DNA of 43,883 nucleotides, taken from the NCBI GenBank assembly GCA_017616695.1, contig JAFZXN010000037.1, forward strand, positions 1 through 43,883, read 5' to 3'. The notes beneath the pieces are model-generated. The model saw only the letters and a list, made by a program, of their open reading frames with translations, had not been told where the DNA came from and made no database searches. Position numbers and translations under genes: made by a program. The stretch is from Clostridia bacterium. Its GTDB lineage: Bacteria > Bacillota > Clostridia > Christensenellales > Borkfalkiaceae. Positions 42,685-43,883 of this stretch are shown here, in pieces. Numbering within the stretch: position 1 is the first letter of the stretch; each line of letters opens with the position of its first letter.

Positions 42685-43731
42685 TCACGATTTTAAGGTA
42701 TAAAACGTTGCCGGACCATTGCCGTGTTTGGAAATATGACCGACAGATATCAAGTCTCGCAGAGCTTTTTCTACGGTAGAACGACCAAGAGACGGGCACA
42801 GCTCCATAATATCGCTTTTGGTGACTTTCCCAAATTTTACGTTAAAAACTTCTTTGACCATATCTATCGCCGATCTCTTGTCGAAAACGATCTCCAATCG
42901 TTCTTCAAAATCTCTGTACGCCGATAAAATCACGCCAAGCAGATACTTTGTAAAAGCCGTATCATCGTTTTTCCCTTCGTGCCAATTAAGTGAAGACGAT
43001 CGCAACGCGTCGTAATAATCGTATTTGTTGTCGTGGATCTTTTTTTCGAGAGAGATGTATTTTCCTACGACGTAGCCGTTTTTGTACAGCAAAAACGTCG
43101 TCAACAGACGGCTCATTCTGCCGTTTCCGTCGTTAAAAGGATGAATACACAAAAAGTCGTGGATAAACGTGGGGATAACGACGAGGGGATCGACCTCTCC
43201 CGACGAAATTATTCCGTTATACTCTTCGCACAACCTTTGGACCGCCTCCGGAGTTTCAAACGGTTCGAGGGGTTTAAAACGAACGATTACCGAGCCGTCT
43301 TTAAGTATCTCGTCGATTTCGTTTGAAGTCGATTTGAACGCGCCGCCGAAAGACGTCGGAAACAGTGAATATAGTTTCTTATGCAGCTGAAGAATGACGT
43401 TTGCGCTGACGGGCATATACTCAAAACTTTCGTGTATCATATCGAGTACGGCGCGGTACCCCATTATCTCCTGTTCGTTCCGATTTCTCGGCGCGGTCTT
43501 TTCTTGCATCAACTGCTTGAAACGCTGATTCGTCGTGACGATGCCCTCTATGGCGTTGGAAGATTCCGTACTTTGTATCTTGGCGATCTCAACAAGACGA
43601 GTCAGTTCCATGGGTTTTTGCCTTAAATACAACTGTTGTTTCCCTTTGTATTCGTGGATAAGACCTATATAACCCAATACGTCCTTATCCCAGCGCTTTT
43701 CTTTTAAAAAGTCGTAGTGAAATTCTCTCAT
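42685..43731 (-). CDS. Fic family AMP-transferase with C-terminal winged helix
   Basis: Fic enzymes attach AMP (or related groups) to hydroxyl residues of target proteins, often in toxin or stress systems. The core motif HPFNDGNGRMSR lies at 197-208 with catalytic His197. An N-terminal inhibitory helix STESSNAIEG (54-63, SxxxEG type) is present, so the enzyme should be self-inhibited (class II). The C-terminal 80 residues (VTKSDIMELCPSLGRSTVEKALRDL) form a winged helix DNA-binding domain. No antitoxin gene is adjacent. The promoter carries multiple identical sites, which suggests autoregulation. Confidence 0.93.
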   Translation of the reverse strand: MREFHYDFLKEKRWDKDVLGYIGLIHEYKGKQQLYLRQKPMELTRLVEIAKIQSTESSNAIEGIVTTNQRFKQLMQEKTAPRNRNEQEIMGYRAVLDMIHESFEYMPVSANVILQLHKKLYSLFPTSFGGAFKSTSNEIDEILKDGSVIVRFKPLEPFETPEAVQRLCEEYNGIISSGEVDPLVVIPTFIHDFLCIHPFNDGNGRMSRLLTTFLLYKNGYVVGKYISLEKKIHDNKYDYYDALRSSSLNWHEGKNDDTAFTKYLLGVILSAYRDFEERLEIVFDKRSAIDMVKEVFNVKFGKVTKSDIMELCPSLGRSTVEKALRDLISVGHISKHGNGPATFYTLKS

Positions 43732-43751
43732 GATCGCTTACCTTTTTTAAT

Positions 43752-43784
43752 TATCGCTTAAATTATACCTATAAATAAGCGATA
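43752..43784. promoter_or_regulatory. Operator-like inverted repeat across the fic promoter
   Basis: Perfect 9-bp arms TATCGCTTA and TAAGCGATA, 15 bases apart, flank the -10 box. Further ATCGCTTA-type sites lie at 43733-43740 (beside the start codon) and 43806-43813 (TTCGCTTA). Confidence 0.6.
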
Positions 43785-43790
43785 TGTCAA
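43762..43790 (-). promoter_or_regulatory. fic promoter
   Basis: Minus strand: TTGACA, exactly 17 bases, TATAAT, a full consensus promoter about 31 bases before the ATG. Confidence 0.8.
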
Positions 43791-43883
43791 TACTTTAAGA
43801 GATATTTCGCTTAATTTTATTAAAAAATAAGCAATTTCTTACCGAATTGATAAGCTCGGCAAATATAATTTTCCTTCGGCGAC

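Overview
This window looks like a chromosomal segment of a spore-forming, Gram-positive Clostridia-type bacterium, probably an uncultured gut lineage. The pointers are a SpoIIE-type phosphatase, the rpsB-tsf-pyrH-frr-uppS-cdsA-dxr-rseP gene order, a NupNOPQ-like nucleoside transporter, a DegV/FakA pair, a TM1266-family protein and strong AAGGAG-type ribosome binding sites. The taxon is an inference. Most genes lie on the minus strand. I see no tRNA, rRNA, CRISPR array or intact insertion sequence.

Layout. 1-4.1 kb: secA, comF and an isolated plus-strand 37-residue Cys/Lys peptide gene with a possible forespore promoter and its own terminator. 4.1-8.3 kb: a minus-strand cluster lgt / AT-rich orphan / four-helix membrane protein / coiled-coil protein / lspA / rluD, which joins both early lipoprotein-maturation enzymes. 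8.4-12 kb: a solitary MazF-type toxin, then a TM1266-SBP-permease-ATPase transport operon preceded by a promoter, a structured leader and a terminator. 12-14.8 kb: class II aldolase fba (plus), a membrane protein (minus), and two families of non-coding repeats, including about 4.5 tandem copies of a 119-122 bp unit. 14.8-20.6 kb: a purine salvage operon, xpt followed by BMP lipoprotein, double ATPase and two permeases, with a consensus promoter before xpt and an attenuator-like hairpin after the lipoprotein gene. 21-25.2 kb: a cyclophilin lipoprotein, then SPFH / DUF1858 / zinc-ribbon genes in one operon, and a small Cys-rich lipoprotein-like gene.

25.2-33.2 kb: rpsB-tsf-pyrH-frr-uppS-cdsA-dxr-rseP, with a strong promoter about 220 bp before rpsB and a 13-bp-stem terminator or attenuator after tsf. 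It combines translation factors with isoprenoid, undecaprenyl and phospholipid synthesis and an intramembrane protease. 33.4-35.6 kb: spoIIE (plus). 35.7-41.2 kb: a LysR regulator, the fatty-acid kinase pair fakA-degV with a palindrome at its predicted transcription start, and an M18 aminopeptidase. 41.3-43.9 kb: an accessory end with a SLOG-fold protein divergent from an XRE regulator, and a Fic AMP-transferase whose promoter is covered by repeated ATCGCTTA sites.

The main unexplained signals are non-coding: a GNRA-capped hairpin repeat with compensatory changes (tandem array plus one copy after secA), a second 3'-flanking repeat with compensatory stems (after fba and cdsA), the TM1266 leader, and several promoter-proximal palindromes. 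No operation beyond reading was possible; family assignments rest on motif recognition.
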